64,000 nt of DNA, from the NCBI GenBank assembly GCA_007449985.2, contig VIIQ02000022.1:124001-188000 (forward strand), in the 5' to 3' direction. This DNA is from Desmodesmus armatus (Eukaryota; Chlorophyta; Chlorophyceae; Sphaeropleales; Scenedesmaceae). Shown one piece after another: positions 1 to 12,339 of this stretch. The notes under the pieces were generated by a model. The model had not been told where the DNA came from, made no database searches, and saw nothing but the letters and a program-made list of their open reading frames with translations. The position numbers were made by a program, and so were the translations under genes. The stretch's first letter is position 1. Each line of letters opens with the position of its first letter.

Positions 1-903
1 CAGGCACAGTCTGTGCTGGGAGGTTTGATTCCGACTTTCTGCTTCGCTGCTGGGGGACAATGAGCTGGTTGAAAAACTGAAGAAATTTAATTGGTTGTTT
101 CGAGATGCCTATGATGGCATTAACGAAGTTCACTTGCTCAGCACACCAGCAGTGCTGTCAAGCAAGGGGGGCTTCTGCTGTTGACAGGGTATTGTTCTGC
201 CCTCTCCTTCAGCAGCCACGTTGCATGGAGCAAACTCACCTTGAGAGAATGCTGCACTCAAGCTGATGCAGTTGCGTCTGATGAGCGCATTCAATGGCAT
301 TGAGCTGCAGCTGCAGGGGTCTGTTGATGGAGACCATACGAGACGGGCTTGCCAAACCAAAGCTACCAGCAACTGCTCCGCATGCAAGAGTCACGTTGTC
401 CTTGGTGCAGGCAAATGCGGTCAGAAACGGAGGGCACTGTACACCGGTGCTACACTGTGCTGATAGTCCGAAGCCTTGCAAGAATTGAGCTGAGCAAGAA
501 GCACCGGCTTTCCCAACGGGGCGGCAGAAAGAGTGTTCTTGTGATGTTGAATCAGTATGTGACATACTGTAGAAAGTAACCTTTGTTGTCACAAAACAAC
601 AGGCTTTAGGGGGCTCCCTAGGGTACAAGCATAGCCCCCAACCCCCCATCCACGTGGCCAGCATATTGGCCCAGCCACTGAAGCACTGCTGCTCCGAAAA
701 GTGTCACCCCGTCCACCCCTCCACCCCTGCTGGGCAACGAGTGACAGGAGGAGGGGGCACCTTGGCCAAATAACTGGCCACACGGAATTGCCACCACCCC
801 ACAAATGCTGCAGCGTAAATGTCAGCGTAGCTGTCAGCGTAACTGAAGCTTCTGCTGCTGTACCCGCTGCCTTTACCGCCGTCATGCCAGCTCAAACGGC
901 GTG
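1..903. other. no recognised gene
   Basis: Only short overlapping open frames with no recognisable domain, no consistent coding bias and no splice pattern are seen here. The stretch around 600-760 is G/C-run rich. It may be intergenic, or part of a gene whose remainder lies left of the window. Confidence 0.4.
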
Positions 904-1590
904 TTACTACTACTACTAAACTGGGTCAGGGCCACGCCTGACCGCCCTTTCTGGAGCCAAACTAGGCTCATAGGGCATTATCCACACGCAAGGGCCACAA
1001 AGCCACACTCAGACAAAGGAAGCCTATCCACGACACGTCCACACCACCACCAAAGCAAGCAAAGCATTGACTCACACTTCATCCATATGCAACAAGTCCG
1101 CCGCATGGGCCAACGCAGCATCTACACTGACTTCCTCGTCAGACACAATCAAGCCACCATCACTCAAAACCTCCACGAACTCTGCAGGTGGATTCTCCCA
1201 CCGTCGATGGCTGCAATCCACTAGGAAGGCAGCTACCAGGTGCTGCTCCTGAGACAGGAACTGTCTCAGACCAGCTGCAGAGACAGGGCCCTCAACCACA
1301 TGCTGCCACCCACCCAGGCAATCAAACAGATGAGCATGACGCTGCCTCACTGCATTGTACTGCACGCACTCGGTAATCATATGCAACTCATCACCAACCC
1401 CTGCCTCACACAACTTGCACAGGCGCGCTGTCCGAGGGACGGACAGCCGCCGTCGGGTCCCCTCCACAACTTGGTGCTCCCACTTTCGGGTCTCAACCTC
1501 CAGGTCATGTGCAGCGACCGTGAAACATGCCAACGGCGTGTTACACAGAGATTGCAGTCGACTGACGGCACCACTCTGCTACGCTGCGAT
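904..1590 (-). mobile_element. 5'-truncated non-LTR retrotransposon (LINE) remnant
   Basis: On the minus strand an open frame (about 1533 down to 1072) carries the zinc-binding C-terminus seen after the reverse transcriptase in many LINE proteins. It has a CKLC pair, then GDELH and a TEC with a following basic stretch (CxxC...H...C), preceded by a VETRKW-type segment. Its upstream continuation runs into a stop near 1590, so no reverse transcriptase or endonuclease is left. Downstream, the minus strand reaches a conserved 3' end (about 961-921) and a short (TAG)n tail at 904-918, typical of LINE termini. The same 3' end recurs at 40415-40490. Coding capacity is lost; it is a dead copy lying just past the P450 stop codon. 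Confidence 0.6.
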
Positions 1591-1666
1591 TGGCGGCCAA
1601 CTACTACTGCCAGCAGCGGCAGGGTCACTGCCTTCATTCCGTTGCAAGTGGCACCCTGTGAAGTAA

Positions 1667-2305
1667 TCAGTGCTGCTCCTGCTGCCGCCGCTGCTGCTGC
1701 TGGTTCATTTGCTGCTGCCGTGCCAGAAGCCGCAGGGGCACCGCCTGTGGGCGCAGCGTGAGCATCGGCTTGGGGCGCGGGAACCCAGCAGCAGGCGACA
1801 CCGGCTGCAGCTCATACCGCTGCAGCAGCACACACAACGAGGCAAGGTCGGGTATTGTATCAGTACTAAGCTGCACCTGGCAAAGGAGTTACAGATCGGA
1901 TGGCACAAGGGAAGGAATCCCCCTCCAGCGCATGCAGACAGTCCAATCTAACTGGGTTTCCCTACAACAAGATGTATGTCAGCGGGAGATTCAAGCGCAT
2001 GTGGACAGACATCACGGTTAACTACCCCTCCGCTATGTTTATTGACTGATACCAGCTGTCCGGTAAGGCCTTGCGTTGCTGCAGGTTCCACATGTGCGTA
2101 TGTATGCATGCAGACTGGCCCCTTCCACTCCTCCCCTTCTCCCCCAAGCACCAGACTCGCTGGGCCGTACCTGCAGCAGTAGTGCCAGCACCAGCACAGC
2201 TTCAGTCATGGCAAAGCCCGTCCCGATGCAGTTGCGGGGCCCACCACCAAACGGTACATAGGCACCATTGGGACCCAAATCACGCAGCACAGACGAGAAG
2301 CTGTA

Positions 2306-2340
<35 letters not shown>

Positions 2341-3585
2341 GGGCCTGGCCACTGCCCATGGGGCAGCCGGCCTGCGGTTCATGGCCAGGGCCAGGGGGAG
2401 GGGTGGTTGATACTGCCGCTGCTGCTGCTGCTGCTGGTGCCTCCCCGACAGCCATTGCAGCAGCAGGGCAACTGCCGCTGTTGCTGCTGCAGCTGTCTGA
2501 TGATTGCTGCTGGTGCTGCTGCTGGGCAGAAGTGGTTTGGGTGCCAGGCTGCTGCTGCTGCTGCTGCAGTAAGTGCATCCAGCGCTCAGGCTTGAAGACA
2601 GACGGCTGCTTCCACCGGGAGGGCTCCCTGCACACAGCATGACACATAAACTGCCCAGTGAACCTACACGCCTGCAACAGAATTTTGTGCAGGGAGCATG
2701 TTTACCACCCTGCACGACAGCGTCATTGATTGCCGATAGGACCAGGAGTCCTGGTAAGGTATGCCTTGCGCAATAGCATGCCCTCTGCCTGTTGAACACC
2801 CCCCCCCCACCGGCCATTCACCCGCCCGCCCGCCCACCCACCCACCTGTGCAGCAGGTAGGGGCTGACAAGGCATGTAGTACCCGCAGGCAGCACATAGC
2901 CACCAGCCAACTCCACATCCCTGTTTGCACAGCGGCCCACCATGTAGGCGGGAGACCACAACCGCAGTGCCTCCAGCACCACTGCTGTCACATACGGCAG
3001 CTTGGGCAGCACCCCAGGCCCTAGGGGGACAGCAACACCACTGCTGCTGATGCTGCTGCTGCTGCCCAGTACTGCTGCCACCTCTGCTGCTGCTGCCGCT
3101 TGTACTTTGGGGTTGTGTGCTAGCAGTGCGGCAGTCCAGCCCAGCAAAATTGCACTGGTCTCCTGCCCTGAAGGGAGGCACATAGTGTGATGAAGTTCGG
3201 CAGGCATAGCAAATGTGAGGTTCGAGGATTCCACGAGTCTGACTGAGTGTGTAGCATGGGGTTACTACTGGTACTTCGGCCCTCCCCTCCCCGGCCCCCT
3301 GCCACACACCCACACACATCGTTTCAACCACTCACATCCGTTTCTGCAGGTATCATGCCCTGAAGTGATACACAAAACTTCATGTCATACATTGGGACAC
3401 ACAAGCATGTATCCTCTATGTCTACACAAAGAGGCACAATCGAATCAACCTTGCCCTTGCATGCATGACCCGCGTCACCTCCCCCACCTGCCACCAGCAG
3501 TGTCATGAGTTCATCCCGCAGTGCAGTGCGGCTCATCGGCCGACCACCCTCATCAACAGACTCCAACAACGCCTGAAGCAGGTCT

Positions 3586-3625
<40 letters not shown>

Positions 3626-5316
3626 CTGCCAGGGCCGCTGCTCTGCTGTCTATGATGCCATACACAAGCTCGTCCAGCTGCTGCACTGCCTCCTTGAAGG
3701 CAACATTATCAGGGGTAGGGACCCACTCAGGCACCACCATGGCAGTAGCACCACGAGCAGCAAAGTAACTAAACGCCTTCTCAACAGCAGCGACAATCAC
3801 AGCAGCACGGCTGCTGCTGCTGCTGCTGGTGTTGGTGTAGTCGTCCCGTATGCTGAAGAGTGCTGCAAGTGTGATGTTGAGTGTGAGTGTGTTGAAGTCT
3901 GCATACACATCACGAACACCTGCTGCACCAGCGGCAGCAGGGAGGATGCTGCTGCCGGCTGCTGCTGCTGCTGCTGCTTGGCGTTTGCTGCTGCAGCAGC
4001 AGCAAAGGGTCCCTCCATAAGCTGCTGTGCCTCAGCTACCATTGCCTCAGAGTACCTGTGGAAATGGGACAAGATCAGCAGCAGCAGCAGCAGCAGCCAG
4101 GCGAGGCCAGGTACAATGGCACCTATTGACAAGCCCACAACACATGCAGGTACAAGTCAGCCTTGTCACATTCACACAAGCTACTCATGTATAGCTTGAC
4201 TGCGCCCCTGTCAACTGCAGTACACTGGATTGCTGAGCCGTCGCTGCCTCCTGCACTCCTCACCCGATAGGGCCAGCAACCCATGGTAACCAACCCCGCG
4301 TCAGGTACAACTACTACTACCACTACTACTACTACTACTACTGCACATCAGGGAGTACAGAAGCAGACAGTAGTGTGGACCCCTTTCACCCCCAGCCCCC
4401 TCACCCCACACAACTTCCATGTCCGTACCCCCCGCCCCCCCCCCCCCCCACACACACACACACACACGCACACACTGGATCCCGGACGGCGTACCTGTCC
4501 ACTGCTGCCTTGCGGAAGGCTGGGTTGCTGAGTCGCCTCTGCCTCCTCCACTCATCACCATCAGACACCAGCAGCCCGTTGCCTGTCAGGCTGCTGCCGG
4601 GAAGAATGCAGTGCCTGCCTTGACAAACACATCAGGCTGGCCAACCAACACCTGGGTGGGAGGTGAGGGGGGGATAAGGAGGGGGACACGGTGAAGCGGT
4701 GAACATGGGGAGGGGAAAGGCATTGCCTGCCTGGAACCTGCATCAGGCTGATTCACCCACAACCCCTGCAAGCCCCCATCAGACACCAGCAGCCCATTGC
4801 CTGTCAAACTTCTGCCAGGGGAATAACATGTAACCATGCAGCCGTATCATTACTGCACGCCCCCACCTGCTTGGCTGCGTCAGGTTCAGCCATCAGCACC
4901 TCCCCCTCTCCCCCCTCTTGGACCCCTCCCGCAAACCCTTGCCCCTCAACCACCCCGACCCCCTTTCCTCCCCCAATATGCCCAGCGCCTCACCAGCATT
5001 ACCACCCTCTCACCCTCTCGCCCTCCCTGATGCTCCTCCCCCCCCCTCTATCTTCTCCTCCCCCCCCCCCCCTCTCCCCCCCCCCCTCTCCCCCCGCCCC
5101 CCCCCCCTCCCCCCCTCCCCCCCCCCCCTGCGCGGGTCCTCTTCCCCTTCCCTTTGTACCTGTTTTGCTGCGTCAGGTTCTGCCACCAGCACCACCCTCT
5201 CTCCCCCCAGCAGCAGTCCCACCAGGGGCCCATACTCCCGCCGCAGCCTGCTCAGGGTGCCTAGTGGGTCAGACAGCAAACCCAGGGACTGGTCACCAGG
5301 GGGACCAGGGGGAAGC
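1667..5316 (-). CDS. cytochrome P450 monooxygenase
   Basis: Haem-thiolate monooxygenase, substrate unknown. Exons (minus, 5' to 3'): 5160-5316, 4495-4651, 3488-4055, 2846-3167, 2171-2627, 1667-1819. In order they show a proline hinge (LPPGPPG) and the first beta sheet with AEPDAAKQ, a C-helix EWRRQRRL, an I-helix AGQETS, a K-helix EALRLWSP (ExxR), FKPERW, the haem loop FGGGPRNCIG with the cysteine ligand, and a C-terminal LTLRP strand. Poly-Ser, poly-Gln and poly-Ala inserts interrupt the core before the I-helix and before the haem loop. Phases close only if one base is added near 4597-4601 and one near 3919, so these are assembly errors or real frameshifts. The exons before 5316 (membrane anchor) are unresolved; a segment near 5960-6040 may belong. 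The family looks like the CYP3/4/97-type clans; the exact family is not assigned. Introns carry partial exon copies. Confidence 0.85.
4308..4343. repeat. (ACT)n microsatellite
   Basis: An imperfect ACT/CTA triplet tract inside a P450 intron, followed at about 4430-4470 by a C run and a (CA)n tract. Non-coding. Confidence 0.8.
4765..4915 (-). repeat. intronic copies of two P450 exon edges
   Basis: In the intron between the first two resolved P450 exons, 4864-4915 repeats the 3' end of exon 5160-5316 (again encoding AEPDAAKQ) together with its C-rich downstream flank. 4773-4830 repeats part of exon 4495-4651 (again encoding LTGNGLLVSDG). Both copies are diverged and are not needed for a continuous P450, so they look like fossil duplications of exon borders. 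Confidence 0.7.
5038..5130. repeat. poly-C/CT low-complexity tract
   Basis: A run of about 90 bases made almost only of C with single T interruptions, in the P450 intron just downstream (minus strand) of exon 5160-5316. Long C/G runs of this kind recur in introns across the window. Confidence 0.85.
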
Positions 5317-5756
5317 CTGCAGCAGCAGCAGCAGTGGCGGTATGGGGATGAGAGCTCAATAACAGACCAACTACCAACATGTCACACACACCTGTCGGAA
5401 AGCTACCAGCACGCTGAAGACATCTTTCAAGGTATGATGGATTGAAGTGCACCAGGATGCAGGCTGCTACCATCATGATGATCATACAACCCCCAATTCA
5501 CCCCCCCCCCACACACACACTCCCTGTGTCTACACACACATACACATTTGTAGTGACTCATGTGTTCAACACACACAGGATCCATGTGAGACTTTCCAAG
5601 GTGGCTATCCTTGTGGTCTGTTCTAGTGTGACTCCGCACACTCTCGCTGCTGACACCCACACCCAGCAGTGTGCCCATCACCACACCAGCCAAGGGGTGG
5701 GGCCAGGACGTATGCCAGTTCAGGTAGTTTGGCAGGGAGAAAGCAGCACTGAAGGG

Positions 5757-5890
5757 TGGTCAAGAAGGGAGAAAGAGCAGTGGTAGGAGGTAAGGGAGGG
5801 TGGTCAAGAAGGGGAGAAAGAGCAGTGGTAGGAGGTAAGGGAGGGTGGTCAAGAAGGGGAGAAAGAGCAGTGGTAGGAGGTAAGGGAGGG
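5757..5890. repeat. minisatellite, about 45-bp unit, three copies
   Basis: Three nearly identical units (starts near 5757, 5801 and 5846), each with GGTGGTCAAGAAGGGGAG and CAGTGGTAGGAGGTAAG, followed by G-rich sequence. It lies upstream of the resolved P450 exons and is non-coding. Confidence 0.85.
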
Positions 5891-6040
5891 CAGGGGGGGA
5901 TGATTGAAGGCGGGGGAGGAAGGAGGGGGAGGGGGGGTGGGGGGGGGGGGGCACTATCATCCTGCCCACCTGCTGGAGGGGGTTGGACATAGCGCTGTAA
6001 CTTTTCGATCGCCCCAGCTGCGCTGGACAGTGACTCCAGG

Positions 6041-7567
6041 ATGTTGGGAGGGCCCTGTACAGGACAGCGACGGCAGGAGCAGACCATAGACAAGGTGTGT
6101 AGACACAGGGAGTGTGGTTCGATGGTTGGGTGATGAAGGTGACTGCACACGTCACAGAGACTGGCTGTTTCAAAAATAAGCGGCCGCCATCCAGATGAAC
6201 TGCCTTGTGCCTTATGTGGTGACCAGACGCTAGAAAGGTACTACAATCACCGGCATCAGCACAGTCACTGCCGCCGTAGGGTAGACTGCGCCACTGAAGA
6301 GCCCCAATTCTTCTGACCTGAGATGTAGCAGCTCTGCATGGGCCTGCAGGACGGTTGATCGCCCCATTGTGATGAACCAGTCTGGGGGTGGTGCCGCTCT
6401 TGCACTGGCGGCAGATGCTGGCGTGTCTGGTGCCTGCTGAAAGCTGCATGCTGAGCTGCTGTTTGTTCGGAAATGGACTGAAAGAAGAAAGGATGGGGGC
6501 TTCTGTGGCCTTGATCCACCGAGTTGTCACATGTGACACAGTGACAATTAGTCATGTCCTTGTTGTGGCGGGCTGTGCACAAGCTAGCAACCATACAAAT
6601 CTGGCGCAGTCCGAAGCTTCAGTCTGTTGGGAGTGATCGAGGGTCGAATTCTCCTCGTGCCTAGCAATTTTGCCAGTGTCGCGATCTTTCCGAAGTTCCT
6701 GGACCGGCCACAACCAGGCTTTCCGGGTTTTGTTCGGTCTCATTGATTGCGGATCAATTGCAGATTGCGGTACTCTTGACACCTCGGCACTGATCGGCCT
6801 TTTTTTGCATTTTGTGCCCCACACACCCCAGACCCGTCCCAGTCACATGTTTGCTTCAAGGCGTTGTGCGGGAGCTGCAGGTGTGTTTCTGTGCCATACG
6901 TTTTGTCATCGCACGAGCTGAGACAGCCTAGCTGCTGCTGCGGCTGGCAAGGCCCGTGCACACATGTCAGCACATGTCAGCAGCAGCAGCAGCAGCCAAT
7001 GTGTCTGACTAAAGTGTAGCCTGCTGATAAAATTGTTCGCGGCAGCCGAATCTGCTTGAGCGCATTATTCATCATGATGGCCTCATGCACAGAGAGCTAT
7101 GGTGGATGCCTTGCACCACTGGTGCACCAGTCACTGGTTGCTGACAGTGCCTGAGTCGGGCCACCTTCACGTGCAGGCCTCTGTACTGCAATACTCTTTT
7201 TACCAAGAAAGGGGCCCACGCACATCTATACGACTCAAGCTCAGTGCCTTATATTTGGTCATCATTACATACTTGCATGACATGCATCTGATGAATGCAC
7301 ACTCATGCAGTAACACACATGCCCTCAGGAAGCCAGTCAGTCAGCCAGTCAATGGCTGCCCCCTAGCAGCTCTACTTTGCCCCCTTCTTTCATCACACCT
7401 GTTCACATCTCCCCTTCTGCCCGTCTGCTCCATCCTGCAGGCCCCGTAGTGCAGCGCAGCAGAGCACACACACTCAGCAGCAGCAGCAGCAGCAGCAGGC
7501 TGTGCCGCCCTAATGTGCGCACCGCAGCCGCAGCCAGCCCTGCAGAGCTCCAGTCCCTCCTGCACAG
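6041..7567. other. no confident gene (upstream of P450 and of the coiled-coil gene)
   Basis: No conserved domain is seen. It probably holds the 5' region of the P450 (minus) and the promoter and first exon of the plus-strand gene at 7589. Around 7400-7560 a plus-strand frame encodes an Arg/Ser/Ala-rich stretch that could be a plastid transit peptide of that gene, but I could not join it in frame. Confidence 0.4.
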
Positions 7568-7588
7568 AAGGAGCGCGAGCTGGCTTCC

Positions 7589-8962
7589 ATGTTTGAGTCA
7601 GGGCGGCCCATGCCCGCTGCCGCAGTCGTGGCTGCCCTGCGCTCAGAGATAGCATCACTGGATGCTCAGCTCAACGGCAGGCCTGCGCCAGCAGCCTACT
7701 CAGCACCTGGGGGTGGGGGATATAATACCAGTGGGGGCTATGGGAGTGGTGCTGGGGCGCCAAGGAGCTTTGGTGGGGGCCCACCCCCCATGCAGCCCCC
7801 AAGGTCGTCTGGCCCTCCGGCCGGTGCAGTGCGCTCACGCACAGAGCAGCTGGCTGACAAGGCCTACGAGATGGTGAGTGCTGGGGGGGCACTCTCAGTA
7901 ATGTACTGTTCTGAAAGTCTTTGTACTGTGCTGTGCTGTATCGTACTGTTCTTTGTGGGGGTTGTGTTGACGAGCTGGTTGAAGTTTCGTGGATTGCGTG
8001 AAGCTGCGTCCAAAACGCCTTGGCTTGTGTGCCGCCACCTGCACATGCAAAAGTTGGTGTGGTCTCATCAGAGTGGTGGTGCATGCATGTATCACCAGGC
8101 AATGCCATCGCAGTGAGAATGCATACGAACGATTTGGAGCAGACTCGAAACTGGGTTCAGTGTGCCGGGCGCACGGCTGCATCGAATGAGTATCGGGGAA
8201 GCAGGCCTTGGTCTACCAGCGGATTTTGACTTGCTCTTCATCATGCATGCATGTGCCTGTGCAAGCGATCCCAACAGCAACTGCTGCTGCTGCTGTGTAG
8301 GTTGAGCAGCAGATGCGTTCCAATCAAGACATGGGGCAAGAGGATGACGTGGAGATAGCCAGGCTGGAACACGAGAACACACAACTCAGGTGTGGGGCAG
8401 CGGGGTTGCAAGTTGAGATTGTCATCCTGGTCAGGCACAACAAGTTCCTGCTGGGCACAACACAACACACGCTGGGGTTGCCTTCAAGTTGGGATGTTCA
8501 GGGTTCAAGGCGTAGGGGCCGAAAACCTTCGGTGCAATCCCATGACCTGCCCTGCGCATGTCAGTCTCATGACCTGCCTGCTGTCCCAACTGTCAATGAC
8601 CAGTCTGTCGCTGCTGCCCGTTGTGGGCTTCCGCACCACAAACAGGGCTGAGGTGTACACCATGTTGACTCTACGCAACCATTTTGTGTCGCTCAATGTT
8701 TTGTGTTGCTCAATGATGATGTGTTGCTCAATGATGAGAAGGTATGCTGTGTGTGTGCGTGTGTGTGGTTCTGTCTCTGCTGCCTGTGCCCTCCCCTCTT
8801 CCCTCACCTATCAGGGCTGAGGCATACGCGCTGCTTGCGCGTCAGCAGCAGCTGGAAGCCATGCTTGCTGAGGTGCAGGGCACCAAGGAGCCTGAGCTGC
8901 TGCTGGAGTCAGCAGAGAGCTTGCTGGCACGCATGAAGGCAAAGCTGCAGAAGGCTCATTAG
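7589..8962 (+). CDS. small coiled-coil protein, function unknown
   Basis: Three exons close in phase: 7568-7873 (first ATG 7589), 8301-8389 and 8815-8962, giving 173 residues from that ATG. The first part is Gly/Pro/Ser-rich (a GGGYN/GGYGSG segment). The rest is predominantly charged helix: EQLADKAYEMVEQQM, then IARLEHENTQLRAEAYALL, then a LLARMKAKLQKAH end, a likely coiled coil. A cleaner splice acceptor at 7567 suggests that at least one upstream exon, perhaps a plastid transit peptide, is missing. TGTAA, the usual green-algal polyadenylation signal, occurs at 9113, about 150 bases past the stop. I do not recognise the family. Confidence 0.65.
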
Positions 8963-9874
8963 GGTCTAGGGTAGCCCCTAAACATTCAGCCTCCAGGCCA
9001 CCGTGGTTGCAGCGGAGAGCTTGCTACCCGCAAGCTGCGTGCGTGCGTGCGGCACGCATGAGTTTGAGGACCCAGGTGCAGGCACGATGATTGGGGCGGC
9101 ACAGGCGGATGCTGTAAGTGTTGCCGTGCTGTGATGGTAACCAGCCACACAGTGTACAAAGACGTGCTGGTTTGTACCGCTTGCTGGCACACAGGGGCAG
9201 GGGCACAGTTGAGTTGCTGCGGGTTCTGCTGTGCGATGGGTGCGGTTGCAATTGCAACCCCGCCCGGCTGCCATACCTACGTGGACGTGCGCTATCAAGG
9301 AGGTGCTCAACGTACATATGTTGCACAATGCTCGCAGTGGTACTGAAGGTGCACTGTGTGCTGCGCACCAGTGATGACTGCTGCCCTCGTGTGCGCCTTG
9401 CAGCAGTGGGGGGAGCACTGTGGCTGAAGCCATTTAAGCAGCGAACGCAAGTGGTCCTTGTATTGTAGAAGGTTCTGGATTGCATCTATCTCTGGGGGGA
9501 GAGATACATCGCCATTGGGTTTTTGTGTCATGCGGCCGGTCATATGGGCCACTATTTATAAGGCTGGGTTTGTTTCGCAGCAGACTCAATGGTGATGCTT
9601 GTGCTGCCGTGCTGTCTTTGCGGAATGCACGATCTGTACCCCATCCGGTACTACTGTAACTTTTATTCAAAAGCTTCCGGCAGTGATCTTCAAATAAGGG
9701 TTTGCTGAAGGAATTTGAATTGTACCGGCTACTGCTCGGCGACTGCAGTGCTTTGCGAAGCAAGAGACCACCTTCACATTGAAACCACCAGTTCATCAAA
9801 ATTGAGAAATTTCGCAAAATCGCTCAGCACTACCCTGCCTATCTGTGCACCATATCTTTGCTTATTCGTTGTGA
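8963..9874. other. 3' flank and promoter region, no gene seen
   Basis: It contains the presumed 3' UTR of the coiled-coil gene (TGTAA at 9113) and the promoter side of the DHHC gene. A 127-codon minus-strand open frame at 9434-9817 has no recognisable motif and is not called. Confidence 0.5.
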
Positions 9875-12339
9875 ATGCCGAGGAAGCATGGCTGCCAGGC
9901 ACCGTGGAGGCCAGCACAGGTCAACAGCAGCCCAACTTCTCCTTCTGGGAGTTTGCCGCACTCAGCAGCATGTACTCCCTGCTTTTGCCTTGTTGCAACC
10001 TCTTTATCGTATGATATGCAGGTTTTTGCACTGATTGTTTGGTTCGGCACCCTTGCCGGCTTCTATGGCCTGTTTGTGCCTGTGCTGCCCAGTGTAGCAT
10101 GGCAAACAGCAGCAGCGGTTCTGTACTCAGCTGCCTCTCTGTGCGCGCTCTTTGCTTATCTATGGGTTAGGTGAGCAGAACATAGACGTCTTGCTTGACT
10201 GCTGTTTGGTCAGTTGGCTGTTTGGCTGGCTGATGCTCCTCAAAATAGGTGTGCTGCTGTCGTGGGCGGGAAACATGCAGCACGAATCTACATGCGAACG
10301 CCACAAAGATTTAGGTCTGGAAGGTTTATGATTGACACATGTGTGTTATTGTATCTGCTTCCTTGCTGTTGGCTCCAGCCTGACTGACCCTGCAGATGAA
10401 TCAGCCGATGGCCCTATGTTCTGTGAGCTGTGCCAGGTGAGAGCAGCAGCCCAGCCACCAACCAACAGCAGTCGGAGCCCTCAACAGCAGTCCACCAGTA
10501 CAGCCGTGTTTGTATGTTAAACACATGAGTTACAACCATCAAGTGCATGTCATGACGACGTGTGTGTCGTATCAGCTGATGCTGCTCCGGGCTTGTGGGC
10601 AGGCTTGCCGGCAGCAGCAGCGGCTTCTGCAATGCGTGGGAGGACGGCAGGAACTGTTGCTGGTGCTGCTGCCTGGAAAGTACCTCAATCACCCATAGTG
10701 GATATGCTCACTTACATCACATGTGCTGTACAGTACAGCCGTATACACTGCCACTCTTGAACAGCATAGTCCTGTTGAGTGGGGCAGCAGATTGTGTGTG
10801 GGGCCCCATGTGCTGACAATTTCCGCCTTTATAATCATGTGCAGGCTTTCGTCCAGAGGGGCAGCAGGCACTGCAAGGACTGCTGCAAGTGCGTGCTGGG
10901 CTTTGACCACCACTGCAAATGGGTCAACAACTGCATCGGCAGCAGAAATTACACCCCCTTCATGGTCCTCCTGACCTCTGTATGCTCCATGCTGGCCGTT
11001 CAAGTCGCAGCAGGGGTCCAGCTGCTGGTGCTGTGCTTCACCCCAGCAGGGGGTGAACCCTCACCCTCAGTATCAACCTTCGTGCCTTGGGCAGTCACAC
11101 TTAGGCTGCAGTCGGCCTACCCTGTGCCTCCCAGCAGAGAGGGCTACATCACGGCGCTGTTCTGCTACCTGGCGCTGCTGCTGGTGGCACTGTATGGCCT
11201 CGGTGACCTATGGCTGCTGCACTTGGTGCTGCTGGCACGAGGTATGTCACACGCTATGTCACATGTTGTGAGGCAGGCCATGTCACGCCCTGTATCACAC
11301 GCTTTATCACACGTTCATACGCTGCTGTTACCAGTGCGTTCTGGTCCTGATGAGGCAAACAGCTGAATGTGCTGGACCCTCGTGCACCTGCTGTCCTTTT
11401 CTTTTGTCCCTGTGCCTTGCCTCAGGCTTGACCACTTATGACTACATCATGGCAAACCATGATGCGGCAGTTGCAGCAGCAGCTGGAGGCAGCAGCACGC
11501 AGTCATCACAGTCTCTGGTGGCAGTGTCATGGCGACGGCTCAAGGGATCCATGGGGCGCAGGAGCAACCAGGTTCAGGACGAGTCACTCCTGGCAACACG
11601 TGCTGGGGCAGAGGCTGGTCCCTTTGACAGCAACAGCAACAGCAGGGGCAGCAAGAGGGCAATGGACAATGCCCTGCGAAGTAAAGGGAAAGCCACCGCG
11701 CACAACAGTAGTAGCCGCATGGGTGGGCTAGCAGCTGGAAGCAGTCCCAACGGCAGCCCCAGAGTGCTGCTGCAGGTGGCTATCAAGAAGCACCGGGTGT
11801 CTCTCACGCCTTGTCAGGCGTGCATGACGCCACAGAGTGCAATCGATGCTCGGCAGCACGGCGTCGCATACCAGCAACAGCAGCAGCAGCCACGCGCGGA
11901 CGCTGGCTTGGTGTTTGGGCAGCCAGTACACCAGCACCAACACAGCTTGAGAGAGGGTCAGGGAGGGGTAGCAGCAGCAGCTGTGCATGCAGGGTTGAAG
12001 GGATCTCATATAGGGAGTGGGCGGCACTTGCCACAGCAGCAGCAACAGCAGCAGAAGCAACAGGGAGTCGATGGTGCAGCTGGCTGGCTGCCGCAGCACC
12101 AGCAGTGGGAGGGGCTGATGCAACAGCAGTGGCAGCAACCAGAGGCTGCCGTTTGCGACACAGATGCGCTGTGCAAGCAGATAGCCGAGCCTGGCAGCAC
12201 CCAGCAACCGCAGCAGCAGCAGCAGCAGCAGGAGCTAGTCGGCGCAGCCGCACCTCTCAGCAAACACAGCAGCAAGCAGCGGCTGCTGCAGGCGGAGAGT
12301 GGCCGCAGACCTTCTGTACAATTTGCAGCCGAGCTGTGA
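9875..12339 (+). CDS. DHHC-type protein S-acyltransferase
   Basis: Transfers palmitoyl groups from acyl-CoA to protein cysteines at membranes. Five exons close in phase: 9875-9919, 10022-10170, 10379-10436, 10845-11241, 11426-12339 (520 residues). The N-terminus ([15 protein letters not shown]) resembles the short pre-membrane segment of ZDHHC1/11-like enzymes. Two membrane helices follow, then the zinc cysteine-rich domain with [15 protein letters not shown] and [12 protein letters not shown], including the catalytic Cys. Two further hydrophobic helices follow, then TTYDYIM, where the usual TTxE motif carries Asp. The roughly 290-residue tail is low complexity, rich in Gln, Ser and Ala with basic patches, much longer than usual. 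The first-intron donor (GTCAAC) is weak, so the start is the least certain part. Confidence 0.9.

Noticed and set aside
2071..2642. Plus-strand Cys-rich frames over the P450
   Set aside because: Antisense reading of CAG/CTG tracts; the minus strand carries the haem-binding exon.
6150..6290. Possible second LINE zinc-knuckle (CALCG on the plus strand)
   Set aside because: Only one Cys pair with no downstream His/Cys and no conserved 3' end; too weak.
9434..9817. Minus-strand frame of 127 codons upstream of the DHHC gene
   Set aside because: No motif and no matching splice sites; position fits promoter/5' UTR of the DHHC gene.
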